A stretch of DNA of 64,000 nucleotides. Source: an uncultured Lachnospiraceae bacterium (GTDB lineage: Bacteria; Bacillota; Clostridia; Lachnospirales; Lachnospiraceae). Positions 9,224-17,457 of this stretch are shown here, one piece after another. The notes under the pieces are model-generated. The model did no database searches, was not told where the DNA came from, and saw only the letters and a list, made by a program, of their open reading frames with translations. Each line of letters starts with the position of its first letter. The stretch's first letter is position 1. Both the position numbers and the translations under genes were made by a program. Location: NCBI GenBank assembly GCA_947588675.1, contig CANPYY010000007.1:1-64000 (forward strand), written 5' to 3'.

Positions 9224-9463
9224 ATGCAACTTTATCGCAGAGAAAACTATCTGAAAAAGATCCGGGCATTTTATCATGCAGATGACATTATTAAAGTAAT
9301 CACAGGCGTCAGACGCTGCGGAAAATCCAGCCTTATGGAAACGATTGCTGATGAGATCAGAGAAAAAGAGACTTATTTCAGGAGGTTTAAAATATATGAT
9401 AAAAGTACAGTTCGTCTGCTATGGAAATATATGCAGGTCGCCCATGGCAGAATTTATGTTTAA
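9224..9463 (+). pseudogene. Truncated AAA_14-type ATPase (N-terminal remnant)
   Basis: The first about 47 codons encode the start of an AAA_14/DUF4143 ATPase. They hold MQLYRRENYLKKIRAFY and a Walker A region VITGVRRCGKSSL. These proteins are normally about 400 residues. Homology ends near 9370 (after EIREK) and the frame then runs into the phosphatase gene, ending at 9463. Walker B and the C-terminal domain are missing. The ribosome site GGAGGT (9211-9216) and the promoter are intact. Loss of the distal part by deletion is the simplest reading. Confidence 0.75.
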
Positions 9464-9854
9464 AAATCTTGTAGAAAAAAAGGGTCATGCAGATGATTTT
9501 ATTATAAGTTCAACTGCAACCAGTTATGAGGAGATAGGTAATCCGGTGTATCCTCCTGCAAGAAAAATGCTGGCTTACCATGGAATAAGCTGTGAGGGTA
9601 AAACGGCGTCGCATTTTGAAAAAAAGGATTATGAGGACAATGATTATATACTTTGTATGGATTCATATAATCTTAAAAGCCTTCGCAATATGACAGGCGG
9701 CGACCCTTATGGTAAGATATCAAAGGTGCTTGACTATACCAAACGCGGCGGAGATATATCCGATCCCTGGTATACAAGAGATTTTAAACGTACATATGAA
9801 GACCTTGAAGAAGGACTTGAAGCATTTTATAATATAATAAAAGATAAACTTTAA
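9396..9854 (+). CDS. Low-molecular-weight protein tyrosine phosphatase
   Basis: 152-residue cytoplasmic phosphatase. The P-loop CX5R is at Cys8-Arg14 (CYGNICRS), and the general acid Asp123 is in the DPW motif. Length and motif order fit the LMW-PTP family, which dephosphorylates tyrosine (or arginine) in proteins. The frame is open further upstream, but GGAGGT at 9381-9386 fixes the start at ATG 9396. The region just upstream belongs to the decayed ATPase gene, so this gene has probably gained that gene's promoter. No dedicated tyrosine kinase is nearby; the surface polysaccharide locus is 20 kb away. Confidence 0.88.
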   Translation: MIKVQFVCYGNICRSPMAEFMFKNLVEKKGHADDFIISSTATSYEEIGNPVYPPARKMLAYHGISCEGKTASHFEKKDYEDNDYILCMDSYNLKSLRNMTGGDPYGKISKVLDYTKRGGDISDPWYTRDFKRTYEDLEEGLEAFYNIIKDKL

Positions 9855-9861
9855 TATTATT

Positions 9862-10014
9862 TTGATTGTATTTGCACTCGGAGGAACTAAGAATATCAAT
9901 TTACGTAATTTTGCGCGTTCATATTTCTGTATACTTATTATTATGATATTGCTTATAATAATTTTGTCGGTTGCAGGAATAGGAATATACGGAATATCAG
10001 GAATTATGAGTTAA
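9862..10014 (+). CDS. Possible 50-residue single-span membrane peptide
   Basis: A frame from TTG 9862 to TAA 10012 would encode a basic segment (NINLRNFARS) followed by about 20 hydrophobic residues and a glycine/isoleucine tail. That is the form of a small membrane protein. No ribosome site precedes TTG 9862. A GGAGGA at 9881-9886 is inside the frame but no ATG, GTG or TTG follows it closely. It may be a non-canonically started small protein, a remnant, or chance. I do not recognise it. Confidence 0.2.
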   Translation: MIVFALGGTKNINLRNFARSYFCILIIMILLIIILSVAGIGIYGISGIMS

Positions 10015-10041
10015 TTACAAATTATATTATAACAGGAACAA

Positions 10042-10079
10042 AAACAGGATACTGCCGATAAATGAGCAGTATCCTGTTT
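10042..10079. terminator. Bidirectional terminator between the phosphatase and argG
   Basis: A perfect 14-bp stem pairs 10042-10055 with 10066-10079 around a 10-nt loop. Read leftward it is followed by a T-run (GTTTTTGTTCC), which suits argG. Read rightward it has a T-rich tail of its own. Confidence 0.85.
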
Positions 10080-10105
10080 CTTATGTTATTGTTTACAGGC
10101 AATAT

Positions 10106-11326
10106 TTATGCTTTTTTATTTATTTCCGCCATCTTCATTGCACGAACTTTGCATGAAAGTCCAAACAGGTTAATGAAACCTTCGGCGTCGTGATGGTCAT
10201 ACAAATCGCCTGTTGTAAATGAAGCGATGCTTTCGTTATAAAGTGAGTAAGGAGAAGTTGTGCCGGCTTTAATTATATTTCCTTTATAAAGTTTGAATTT
10301 TACTTCCCCGGTCACATATTTCTGTGTTGACTCAATGAAAGCCTGAACAGCCTCGCGAAGCGGAGTAAACCATTTTCCTTCGTATACGATATCGGCAAGT
10401 TTGTTGCCCATATCTTTCTTCATTGTATATGTATCTCTGTCAAGTATAAGTTCTTCAAGCTGCTGATGCGCTTCCATGAGAATAGTTCCGCCGGGTGTTT
10501 CATATACGCCCCTTGATTTCATTCCAACAACGCGGTTTTCAACTATATCTACAATACCTATACCATGTTTTCCGCCAAGTTTGTTAAGAGTTCTTATTAT
10601 ATCGGAAACTTTCATTTCTTTTCCGTTTACGCTTTTAGGTACGCCGGCTTCAAAAGTCATTGTAACATATTCGCCTTTATCCGGAGCTTTTTCGGGAGTT
10701 GTTCCAAGTACAAGAAGATGTTCATAATTAGGTTCGTTTGCCGGATCTTCCAACTCAAGTCCTTCATGGCTTATATGCCAGAGATTTCTGTCGCGGCTGT
10801 AACTTGAATCTGCAGAAAAAGGAAGGTTGATTCCGTGCTGCCTGCAGTATTCAATTTCTTCTTCACGGGAATTCATTGTCCACTTATCATTTCTCCATGC
10901 AGCGATTATTTTAATGTCAGGCGCCAGAGCCTTTATACCGAGTTCAAAACGTATCTGGTCGTTTCCTTTACCGGTAGCGCCATGGCATATTGCAGTTGCG
11001 CCTTCTTTTCTTGCAATTTCGACAAGACGCTTTGCTATTACAGGTCTTGCCATTGACGTGCCGAGAAGATATTTGTTCTCATATACGGAATTTGCCATAA
11101 CGCATGGAACGATATATTCATCACAAAATTCATCGGTTACGTCCTCAATATACAATTTTGTTGCGCCGCAGGATTTGGCTCTTTCTTCAAGGCCGTCAAG
11201 TTCTTCACCCTGTCCGCAGTCAATACAGCAGCAAATTACTTCATAATCAAAATTTTCTTTCAGCCACGGAATGATTGCCGTAGTATCAAGACCACCCGAA
11301 TATGCGAGAATTACTTTTTCTTTCAT
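10106..11326 (-). CDS. argG: Argininosuccinate synthase
   Basis: Joins citrulline and aspartate using ATP in the penultimate step of arginine synthesis. The 406 residues begin with the PP-loop LAYSGGLDTT and continue with CHGATGKGNDQIRFE and FSADSSYSRDRNLWHIS, the family signatures. Length is normal for the family. It is transcribed away from argCJBD; a shared regulatory region with ArgR-like boxes lies between. No argH is present in the window. The start is ATG 11326, after AGGAGG. Confidence 0.95.
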   Translation of the reverse strand: MKEKVILAYSGGLDTTAIIPWLKENFDYEVICCCIDCGQGEELDGLEERAKSCGATKLYIEDVTDEFCDEYIVPCVMANSVYENKYLLGTSMARPVIAKRLVEIARKEGATAICHGATGKGNDQIRFELGIKALAPDIKIIAAWRNDKWTMNSREEEIEYCRQHGINLPFSADSSYSRDRNLWHISHEGLELEDPANEPNYEHLLVLGTTPEKAPDKGEYVTMTFEAGVPKSVNGKEMKVSDIIRTLNKLGGKHGIGIVDIVENRVVGMKSRGVYETPGGTILMEAHQQLEELILDRDTYTMKKDMGNKLADIVYEGKWFTPLREAVQAFIESTQKYVTGEVKFKLYKGNIIKAGTTSPYSLYNESIASFTTGDLYDHHDAEGFINLFGLSCKVRAMKMAEINKKA

Positions 11327-11383
11327 AATCTTATAAACCTCCTGAGCATAAATGCTAATTTTTCTTATAAATTATCAAAATTA

Positions 11384-11412
11384 AATATACACTATGAAAC
11401 CTTATATTGCAA
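11384..11412 (-). promoter_or_regulatory. Promoter of argG
   Basis: On the minus strand TTGCAA (11407-11412) and TATATT (11384-11389) are separated by 17 nt and point towards argG, which starts 58 nt downstream. Confidence 0.5.
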
Positions 11413-11459
11413 GCAATAAATAGAAAAATAAGCATTGTTTTTGCATAAAACTTAAATAA

Positions 11460-11498
11460 TATGAATAAATATACATAAAATTGAATAAAAATTAATAA
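11460..11498. promoter_or_regulatory. Tandem ArgR-like operator boxes
   Basis: 11460-11477 contains the palindrome ATG-AAT-centre-ATA-CAT (ATGAATAAATATACAT). 11481-11498 (TTGAATAAAAATTAATAA) is a weaker copy. Both resemble the AT-rich ARG-box half-sites bound by hexameric ArgR/AhrC. They end 4 nt before the argC -35 box, suiting arginine-dependent repression of argC and perhaps argG. An ArgR gene is not in the window. Confidence 0.5.
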
Positions 11499-11502
11499 AT
11501 GC

Positions 11503-11531
11503 TTGCATAAACTATGTTATGGGTGTATAAT
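11503..11531 (+). promoter_or_regulatory. Promoter of the argCJBD operon
   Basis: TTGCAT (11503-11508) and perfect TATAAT (11526-11531) are spaced 17 nt. The argC ATG is 37 nt further, after AGGAGG. Confidence 0.7.
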
Positions 11532-11568
11532 GTGCAGAAGTTAGCAGGTATTACACAGGAGGTTTTTT

Positions 11569-12606
11569 ATGAAAGTTGGAATTATAGGCGCAACAGGATA
11601 TGCAGGAGCAGAAATTGTAAGGCTTCTTTCGTTTCATCCGGAAGCGGAGATAGTGTGGTATGGTTCAAGAAGTTATATAGATAAAAATTTTTCGGATATA
11701 TATGGAAATATGTTTCAGATAGTAAAAGATGTCTGTAAGGGAGAAAATATTTCAGAACTTGCTGAAACGGTTGACGTAATATTTACGGCGACTCCGCAGG
11801 GATTATGCGCTTCTCTTGTAAATGAAGATATTCTTTCTAAAGTTAAGGTTATAGATTTAAGTGCGGATTTCAGGATTAAAGATGTTTCCATATATGAGAA
11901 GTGGTATCAGATAGAGCATAAATCACCGCAGTTTATTGACGAGGCGGTATACGGACTTTGTGAAATAAACCGAGATAAGATAAAGGATGCAAGGCTTATT
12001 GCCAATCCAGGCTGTTATCCTACCTGTTCATTTTTATCTGTTTATCCGCTTGCAAAAGAGGGACTTATCAATATGGATACGCTTATAATAGATGCAAAAT
12101 CAGGAACTTCAGGTGCAGGACGGGGCGCAAAGGTAAATAATCTGTATTGTGAAGTTAATGAAAATATCAAGGCTTACGGAGTGGCTTCGCACAGGCATAC
12201 GCCTGAAATAGAAGAACAGCTTTCATATGCGTCAGGGAAAAAAGTTGTAATTAATTTTACACCGCATCTGGTTCCTATGAATCGCGGGATTCTTATAACT
12301 GCATATGCGAATCTTGTAAAGGATGTAAGCAGTGATGAGATTAAAGATATATATCACGCTTATTATGATGACGAATATTTTGTAAGGGTTCTTCCTGACG
12401 GAACATGCCCTGAAACAAGATGGGTGGAAGGAAGCAATTTTGTAGACGTAGGCTTTAAAAAAGATGAAAGAACAGGCCGTGTTATTATGATGGGAGCCAT
12501 GGATAATCTCGTTAAAGGCGCCGCAGGACAGGCTGTACAGAATATGAATATTATGTTTGGACTGAATGAAAGCTGTGGACTTAATTTTGCACCGCTTTTC
12601 CCATAA
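11569..12606 (+). CDS. argC: N-acetyl-gamma-glutamyl-phosphate reductase
   Basis: NADPH-dependent reduction of N-acetylglutamyl phosphate to the semialdehyde. The 345 residues open with the Rossmann motif GIIGATGYAGAEIVR. The catalytic cysteine is in NPGCYPT near residue 149, and SGTSGAGRGAK and HRHTPEIEEQL follow. It is the first gene of the arg operon; argJ starts 46 nt downstream. An AGGAGG lies just before ATG 11569. Confidence 0.95.
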   Translation: MKVGIIGATGYAGAEIVRLLSFHPEAEIVWYGSRSYIDKNFSDIYGNMFQIVKDVCKGENISELAETVDVIFTATPQGLCASLVNEDILSKVKVIDLSADFRIKDVSIYEKWYQIEHKSPQFIDEAVYGLCEINRDKIKDARLIANPGCYPTCSFLSVYPLAKEGLINMDTLIIDAKSGTSGAGRGAKVNNLYCEVNENIKAYGVASHRHTPEIEEQLSYASGKKVVINFTPHLVPMNRGILITAYANLVKDVSSDEIKDIYHAYYDDEYFVRVLPDGTCPETRWVEGSNFVDVGFKKDERTGRVIMMGAMDNLVKGAAGQAVQNMNIMFGLNESCGLNFAPLFP

Positions 12607-12652
12607 ATTTTAAATTATTTAGCATTAAAAAATAAGTACAAGGAGAATATAT

Positions 12653-13876
12653 ATGGAAATTATAGAAGGCGGCGTTACCGCTGCCAGAGGATTTTTTGCC
12701 GCAGGTGTAGAAGCAGGAATTAAATATAAAAACAGGAAAGATATGGCGCTTGTTTATTCGGAATGCCCGGCCGTATGTGCGGGTACATTTACAAAAAATG
12801 TCGTAAAAGCGGCGCCGGTAAAATGGAATATGAAGCTTATTAAAGAGCAAGATACGGTGCGTGCAGTAGTGTTAAACAGTGGTATTGCCAATGCCTGTAC
12901 GGGCATGGAGGGAATATCTTATAACGAATGGATGGCGGAAAGCATGGGAGATGCCCTTAATATTGATAAATATGATGTGTGTACGGCGTCTACAGGAGTT
13001 ATAGGAATGCAGCTTGTTAAAGAACCTATGTCGCACGGATTTAAACTGCTGGCGCAGAATATGGCTGATACGAAAGAAGCCGGAACGCTTGCAGCCGAAG
13101 CTATTATGACTACTGATACCGTTTCTAAGGAGGCGGCTGCAGTATGTGATATAGCAGGAAAAAAGGTTACTGTCGGAGGTATGTCAAAAGGTTCGGGGAT
13201 GATACATCCTGATATGGCTACTATGCTGTGCGTCATTACAACTGATGCAGTCATAGAAAAATCTGTACTTCAGAAAGCGGTATCCGATGTTGTGAATGAA
13301 ACATTTAATATGATATCAGTTGACAGGGATACTTCTACTAATGACACCGTTCTGGTACTTGCAAACCATATGGCGGATAATATGCCTGTTTTGCCAGATA
13401 CGGCTGAATATAATGAATTTTATAATGCCTTAAAATATGTTGCGGAGAGCCTTGCGAAAAAAATGGCGGCCGACGGTGAAGGAGCTACCAAACTGCTTGA
13501 AGTAAAAGTAGTAGGGGCTGAATCGGTAAATGACGCAAGAGTGCTTGCAAAATCGGTAATAACCTCGAATCTTGTAAAAACTGCCGTATACGGAAGTGAT
13601 GCAAACTGGGGAAGAATATTATGCGCGCTTGGGTATTCAGGTGCAGTCTTTGACCCGGATATTGTAGATATAGATATCATAAGCAAAAGCGGAAGGCTTA
13701 ATCTGGTTAAAGACGGGAAGTCATCGGGTTACAGCGAGGAATTTGCCGGCAGGATTTTGTCTGATAGCGAGATTACGGCAGTGTGCGATATGAAAATGGG
13801 AGAAGCATCTGCTACTGCATGGGGATGCGATTTAACATATGATTATGTAAAAATTAATGGCGATTACCGTTCCTGA
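12653..13876 (+). CDS. argJ: Bifunctional ornithine acetyltransferase / N-acetylglutamate synthase
   Basis: Transfers acetyl from N-acetylornithine to glutamate, recycling the acetyl group. 407 residues. The autoproteolysis site is MATML, with Thr190 as the expected N-terminal nucleophile of the beta chain. GSGMIHPDMATML and GSDANWGRILCALG are family signatures. The gene has no separate argA or argE nearby, which fits the cyclic pathway. ATG 12653 follows AAGGAGA. Confidence 0.95.
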   Translation: MEIIEGGVTAARGFFAAGVEAGIKYKNRKDMALVYSECPAVCAGTFTKNVVKAAPVKWNMKLIKEQDTVRAVVLNSGIANACTGMEGISYNEWMAESMGDALNIDKYDVCTASTGVIGMQLVKEPMSHGFKLLAQNMADTKEAGTLAAEAIMTTDTVSKEAAAVCDIAGKKVTVGGMSKGSGMIHPDMATMLCVITTDAVIEKSVLQKAVSDVVNETFNMISVDRDTSTNDTVLVLANHMADNMPVLPDTAEYNEFYNALKYVAESLAKKMAADGEGATKLLEVKVVGAESVNDARVLAKSVITSNLVKTAVYGSDANWGRILCALGYSGAVFDPDIVDIDIISKSGRLNLVKDGKSSGYSEEFAGRILSDSEITAVCDMKMGEASATAWGCDLTYDYVKINGDYRS

Positions 13877-13906
13877 ATATAATTGAAAACGAGAGGAGAA
13901 ATACAA

Positions 13907-14833
13907 ATGGTTATGAATGCAGAACATGTCGGGGAGTCAATGGATGAAATGATAAGTAAGGCAGAAACGCTTGTGGAAGCGCTTCCTTATATACGAGACT
14001 TTAATAATAAAATAGTAGTGGTTAAGTACGGCGGAAGCGCAATGCTTGACAGGGAACTTGAGGAAAGCATGATGAAAGATGTGGCGCTTCTTAAACTGAT
14101 AGGTATGCATCCTGTAATTGTGCATGGAGGCGGAAAAGAGATAAGCAAATGGGTAGCTCTCTCAGGAAAAGAATCGGAATTTGTTGAAGGCCTCAGGGTT
14201 ACCGATGAGGAAACAATGGAAATTGCCGAAATGGTTCTTGGAAAGGTAAATAAACATCTTGTGGCAATGATTGAACATCTTGGCGTTAAAGCCGCAGGAA
14301 TAAGCGGTAAGGACGGAGCAACGATAAAGGTTGATAAAAAACTTGTTTCAGGAAAGGATATAGGCTATGTCGGACAGGTAAAGGAAGTGGATACCGAACT
14401 TATTAATACGCTTCTTGATAATGATTTTATTCCGGTAATTGCTCCGATAGGACTTGACGATGAATATAAGACATACAATATCAATGCTGATGATGCGGCA
14501 TGTGCAGTCGCAGTTGCGCTTAACGCCGAGAAACTTGCATTTATGACGGATATTGAAGGAGTATGCCTGAATCCGGAAGATAAGAGTACCTTTATATCTA
14601 TTCTTACTCTTGATGAAGCAAATAAAATGATTGATGACGGATATATAGGAGGCGGAATGCTGCCTAAACTCAGAAACTGTATAGATGCGGTAAAGAATGG
14701 TGTGGGAAGGGTGCATATATTAAACGGTAAAAAACAGCACTGCCTTTTACTTGAGTTCTTTACAAAAAAAGGTATCGGTACGGCTATTATTGATAATCAG
14801 GCGTCGCTGTATGCACATGAGAAACGTTCATAA
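13907..14833 (+). CDS. argB: Acetylglutamate kinase
   Basis: Phosphorylates N-acetylglutamate, the usual feedback-controlled step. The amino-acid-kinase fold is shown by [19 protein letters not shown], the NADDAAC segment and GGMLPKL. The frame opens at TTG 13883, but AGGAG at 13894-13898 places the start at ATG 13907, giving 308 residues. An N-terminal helix of about 25 residues precedes the kinase core, as in arginine-sensitive forms. Inhibition by arginine is therefore likely, though not shown. Confidence 0.95.
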   Translation: MVMNAEHVGESMDEMISKAETLVEALPYIRDFNNKIVVVKYGGSAMLDRELEESMMKDVALLKLIGMHPVIVHGGGKEISKWVALSGKESEFVEGLRVTDEETMEIAEMVLGKVNKHLVAMIEHLGVKAAGISGKDGATIKVDKKLVSGKDIGYVGQVKEVDTELINTLLDNDFIPVIAPIGLDDEYKTYNINADDAACAVAVALNAEKLAFMTDIEGVCLNPEDKSTFISILTLDEANKMIDDGYIGGGMLPKLRNCIDAVKNGVGRVHILNGKKQHCLLLEFFTKKGIGTAIIDNQASLYAHEKRS

Positions 14834-14857
14834 AGCAGTTGGAATGGAGGACTTATA

Positions 14858-16030
14858 ATGGATAATATTATAGAAAAGGGCGAACGGTATTTTTTACATA
14901 CATACGGACGTTTTCCGATAGTATTTGAAAGAGGAAAAGGCGTAAATCTTTATGATAAGTGCGGAAAAGAGTATCTTGACTTTTTTTCGGGAATAGGTGT
15001 AAACGCGCTGGGATATGGTAATGAAAAGTATACTAAGGCGCTTCATGAACAGATAGATAAACTTACGCATATTTCCAATTATTTTTATACAGAGCCGGCA
15101 GTAAATGCGGCGGAAAAACTAGCGGAAGCGTCGGGAATGGACAGGGTGTTTTTTACTAACAGCGGCGCTGAGGCAGTAGAAGGCGCGCTTAAACTGGCAA
15201 GAAAATATGCCTATGAAAAAGGTAAAAAGGACTGTACGGATATTATTGCCTTTAAACATTCTTTCCATGGAAGAAGCATTGGAGCTGTATCCGTGACGGG
15301 AACGGAATCGTACAGAGAACCGTTCGGTCCGCTTCTTCCGGGTGTAAAATTTGCCGAATACAACAATATACATAGCGTATATGAGCTTGTAAATGATAAA
15401 ACATGCGCTGTTATTCTGGAAACAATCCAGGGCGAGGGCGGTATTAATGTAGCTGACAGCCGGTTCTTTTCAGACATAAGAAAACTGTGCGATGATAATG
15501 ATATTGTCATGATTGCCGATGAAGTACAGTGCGGGATGGGACGCAGCGGCAAGATGTTTGCCTACCAGAATTATGACGTAGTACCTGATGTTGTAACAAT
15601 GGCAAAAGGAATAGGAAACGGTGTTCCGGCGGGCGCTTTTGCATGTAAGGAAAAATATGCAGTATTAAGGCCCGGCGACCATGGAAGCACTTATGGAGGC
15701 AATCCGTTTGTAACTGCCGCAATAGACGCGGTGCTTGACATATTTAAGGAAGAAAAAATACTGGATAATGTAAAGGAAAAAGGAGAGTATCTTTACTCTA
15801 AACTTGAAGAACTAATGGAAAAATACGACTGCATAAAAGAGCACAGAGGAATGGGGCTTATGCAGGGACTTGTATATGACGGTGACGTAAAGGCTGTTAT
15901 TGGCAGGGCGCTTGATAAGGGAACCGTGCTTATATCTGCCGGAAGCAATGTTATACGATTCCTTCCTCCGCTTATAATAACAAAACGTGATATAGATAAA
16001 ATGATATCCATACTTGAGGAGGCATTGTAA
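14858..16030 (+). CDS. argD: Acetylornithine aminotransferase
   Basis: PLP-dependent class III aminotransferase making N-acetylornithine, 390 residues. FFTNSGAEAVEGALKLARKYA, IADEVQCGMGR and the PLP lysine Lys250 in MAKGIGNG are visible. YGGNPFV and the C-terminal IRFLPPLIITKRDI are typical of ArgD. Its TAA overlaps the ATG of the next gene by one base, so the two are translationally coupled. Confidence 0.94.
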   Translation: MDNIIEKGERYFLHTYGRFPIVFERGKGVNLYDKCGKEYLDFFSGIGVNALGYGNEKYTKALHEQIDKLTHISNYFYTEPAVNAAEKLAEASGMDRVFFTNSGAEAVEGALKLARKYAYEKGKKDCTDIIAFKHSFHGRSIGAVSVTGTESYREPFGPLLPGVKFAEYNNIHSVYELVNDKTCAVILETIQGEGGINVADSRFFSDIRKLCDDNDIVMIADEVQCGMGRSGKMFAYQNYDVVPDVVTMAKGIGNGVPAGAFACKEKYAVLRPGDHGSTYGGNPFVTAAIDAVLDIFKEEKILDNVKEKGEYLYSKLEELMEKYDCIKEHRGMGLMQGLVYDGDVKAVIGRALDKGTVLISAGSNVIRFLPPLIITKRDIDKMISILEEAL

Positions 16031-16851
16031 TGAAGACCATAGAGCTTAAACTGTTTGAGGAATTTAATGCGGTACTCAACGGATACATACATGATGAATT
16101 TGCACGCCCGTGTGTCATAATGTGCCCGGGAGGAGGATATATGTATCTTACAGAGCACGAATCAGAACCTGCCGCGCTTGCGTATTTTGCAAAAGGGTTC
16201 AATGTATTTGTATGCAGATATCCTATAAAAGAAGAAGCGGTATATCCTAATCCGCAGATTTCAATTATAAAAGCGGTATCCCTTGTAAGAAAACATGCAG
16301 AGACATGGAATATTATTCCGGACAGGGTAGTAGTGGCGGGGTTTTCGGCAGGAGCTCATGTAGCCTTGTGCGCGGGAACGCTATATAGTGATGAAAGACT
16401 TCTCAAACTTGCAGATACAGATAAAAAGGAAGCAAGACCTGATGCAATGATACTTATATATCCGTGTATTGGAGCGGATATTCCGGGTTATACGGATGAG
16501 TTAGGAAAGGAAGCGGTCCTAAGATGCGAATTGCTGGTGGATAATGATACTCCGCCCGCATATATTGTTACAAGTTTCGGTGACAGGTATGTGTCATGTA
16601 ACCAGTCGCTTAATCTTGCAAGGGCAATGTCGGATAACGATGTCCCTTTTGAACTTCATTGTTTTGAACCGGGAGATCATGGCGTACTCAATTCGGATAA
16701 TATGCATACGCATGATTTTACAACAAGAGATATAGGCATGAACAGTTGGTTTAATATGAGTGTGGAATGGCTGCGTGACAGATTTGAAATGCCGGAGGTT
16801 AATTACCGGGGCATGAGAAGCCATAAAGAATATTACAATATAGAGGGTTAA
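16030..16851 (+). CDS. Alpha/beta-hydrolase, acetyl-esterase/xylan-esterase-like
   Basis: 273-residue cytoplasmic serine hydrolase of the BD-FAE/Aes-like group. It has the oxyanion segment CPGGGYMYL at about 32-40, the nucleophile Ser106 in GFSAGAH, a candidate Asp in SFGDRYV and the catalytic His in PGDHGVL. The TAATG overlap with argD joins it to the arginine operon. Members usually remove acetyl groups from sugars. A deacetylating role in arginine metabolism is conceivable from position only. No signal peptide is seen. Confidence 0.75.
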   Translation: MKTIELKLFEEFNAVLNGYIHDEFARPCVIMCPGGGYMYLTEHESEPAALAYFAKGFNVFVCRYPIKEEAVYPNPQISIIKAVSLVRKHAETWNIIPDRVVVAGFSAGAHVALCAGTLYSDERLLKLADTDKKEARPDAMILIYPCIGADIPGYTDELGKEAVLRCELLVDNDTPPAYIVTSFGDRYVSCNQSLNLARAMSDNDVPFELHCFEPGDHGVLNSDNMHTHDFTTRDIGMNSWFNMSVEWLRDRFEMPEVNYRGMRSHKEYYNIEG

Positions 16852-16862
16852 TATGAAAAATT

Positions 16863-16903
16863 CAGGTAATAATTTAAATATATAATATTTTATTATCTGG
16901 AGG
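16863..16903 (+). promoter_or_regulatory. Hairpin abutting the ribosome site of the DMT-family gene
   Basis: 16863-16872 pairs with 16890-16899 (10 bp, one G-U). The last base of the stem is the first G of GGAGG at 16899-16903. The stem could partly hide the ribosome site. There is no T-run, so it is not an obvious terminator. Confidence 0.3.
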
Positions 16904-16908
16904 TTTTT

Positions 16909-17343
16909 ATGATTTGGGGAATTATTGCAGCCCTGGTATCGGGTACTTTGATGAGCGTACAGGGAGTATTTAATGCTGAAGTTACCAGACAGACGTCAAT
17001 ATGGGTGTCGGCAGGTTTTGTACAGGCTACGGCGCTTGTAGTATGTATTGCAGCATGGTTTATTACAGGCAGAGAAGGAAACTTTATGGCAGTTACGGAT
17101 GTGACGCCGAAATATATGCTCCTTGGCGGCGCCGCCGGTGCTTTTATTACTTATACGGTTATACAGGCAATGCAACAGCTCGGACCTGCTAAAGCCGTTA
17201 TTTTTATTGTCACAATGCAGCTTGTAGTTGCTTATGTAATAGAACTGTTTGGAATGTTCGGTGTTGAACGTGTTGATTTTGAGTGGCGGAAGCTAATTGG
17301 CCTTATAGTAATTATTGCAGGAATCATTACGTTTAAATGGTAG
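16909..17343 (+). CDS. DMT-family small membrane protein (YdcZ/DUF606)
   Basis: 144 residues with four to five predicted membrane spans. It begins with the family pattern MIWGIIAALVSGTLMSVQGVFNAEV and contains the central GGAAGAFITYTVIQAMQQLGPAKA. DUF606 proteins are EamA-related and believed to work as pairs or homodimers in export of small molecules; the substrate is unknown. It follows the esterase by 57 nt and may be a tail gene of the arg operon. Confidence 0.75.
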   Translation: MIWGIIAALVSGTLMSVQGVFNAEVTRQTSIWVSAGFVQATALVVCIAAWFITGREGNFMAVTDVTPKYMLLGGAAGAFITYTVIQAMQQLGPAKAVIFIVTMQLVVAYVIELFGMFGVERVDFEWRKLIGLIVIIAGIITFKW

Positions 17344-17378
17344 AAAATTTAAAAAAATTTAAAATACAAAAAAAACAG

Positions 17379-17407
17379 TTGTAAACACAAAAAAAATTAG
17401 TTAATAT
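17379..17407 (+). promoter_or_regulatory. Candidate promoter for the comEA-comEC gene group
   Basis: TTGTAA (17379-17384) and TAATAT (17402-17407), spacing 17, lie behind A-tracts at 17351-17378 that could act as an UP element. comEA starts 50 nt downstream. Confidence 0.4.
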
Positions 17408-17457
17408 AAATATATGTATCCTGTATTCTGCTCCGGATGTAACGGAGGAGAGTGCAT

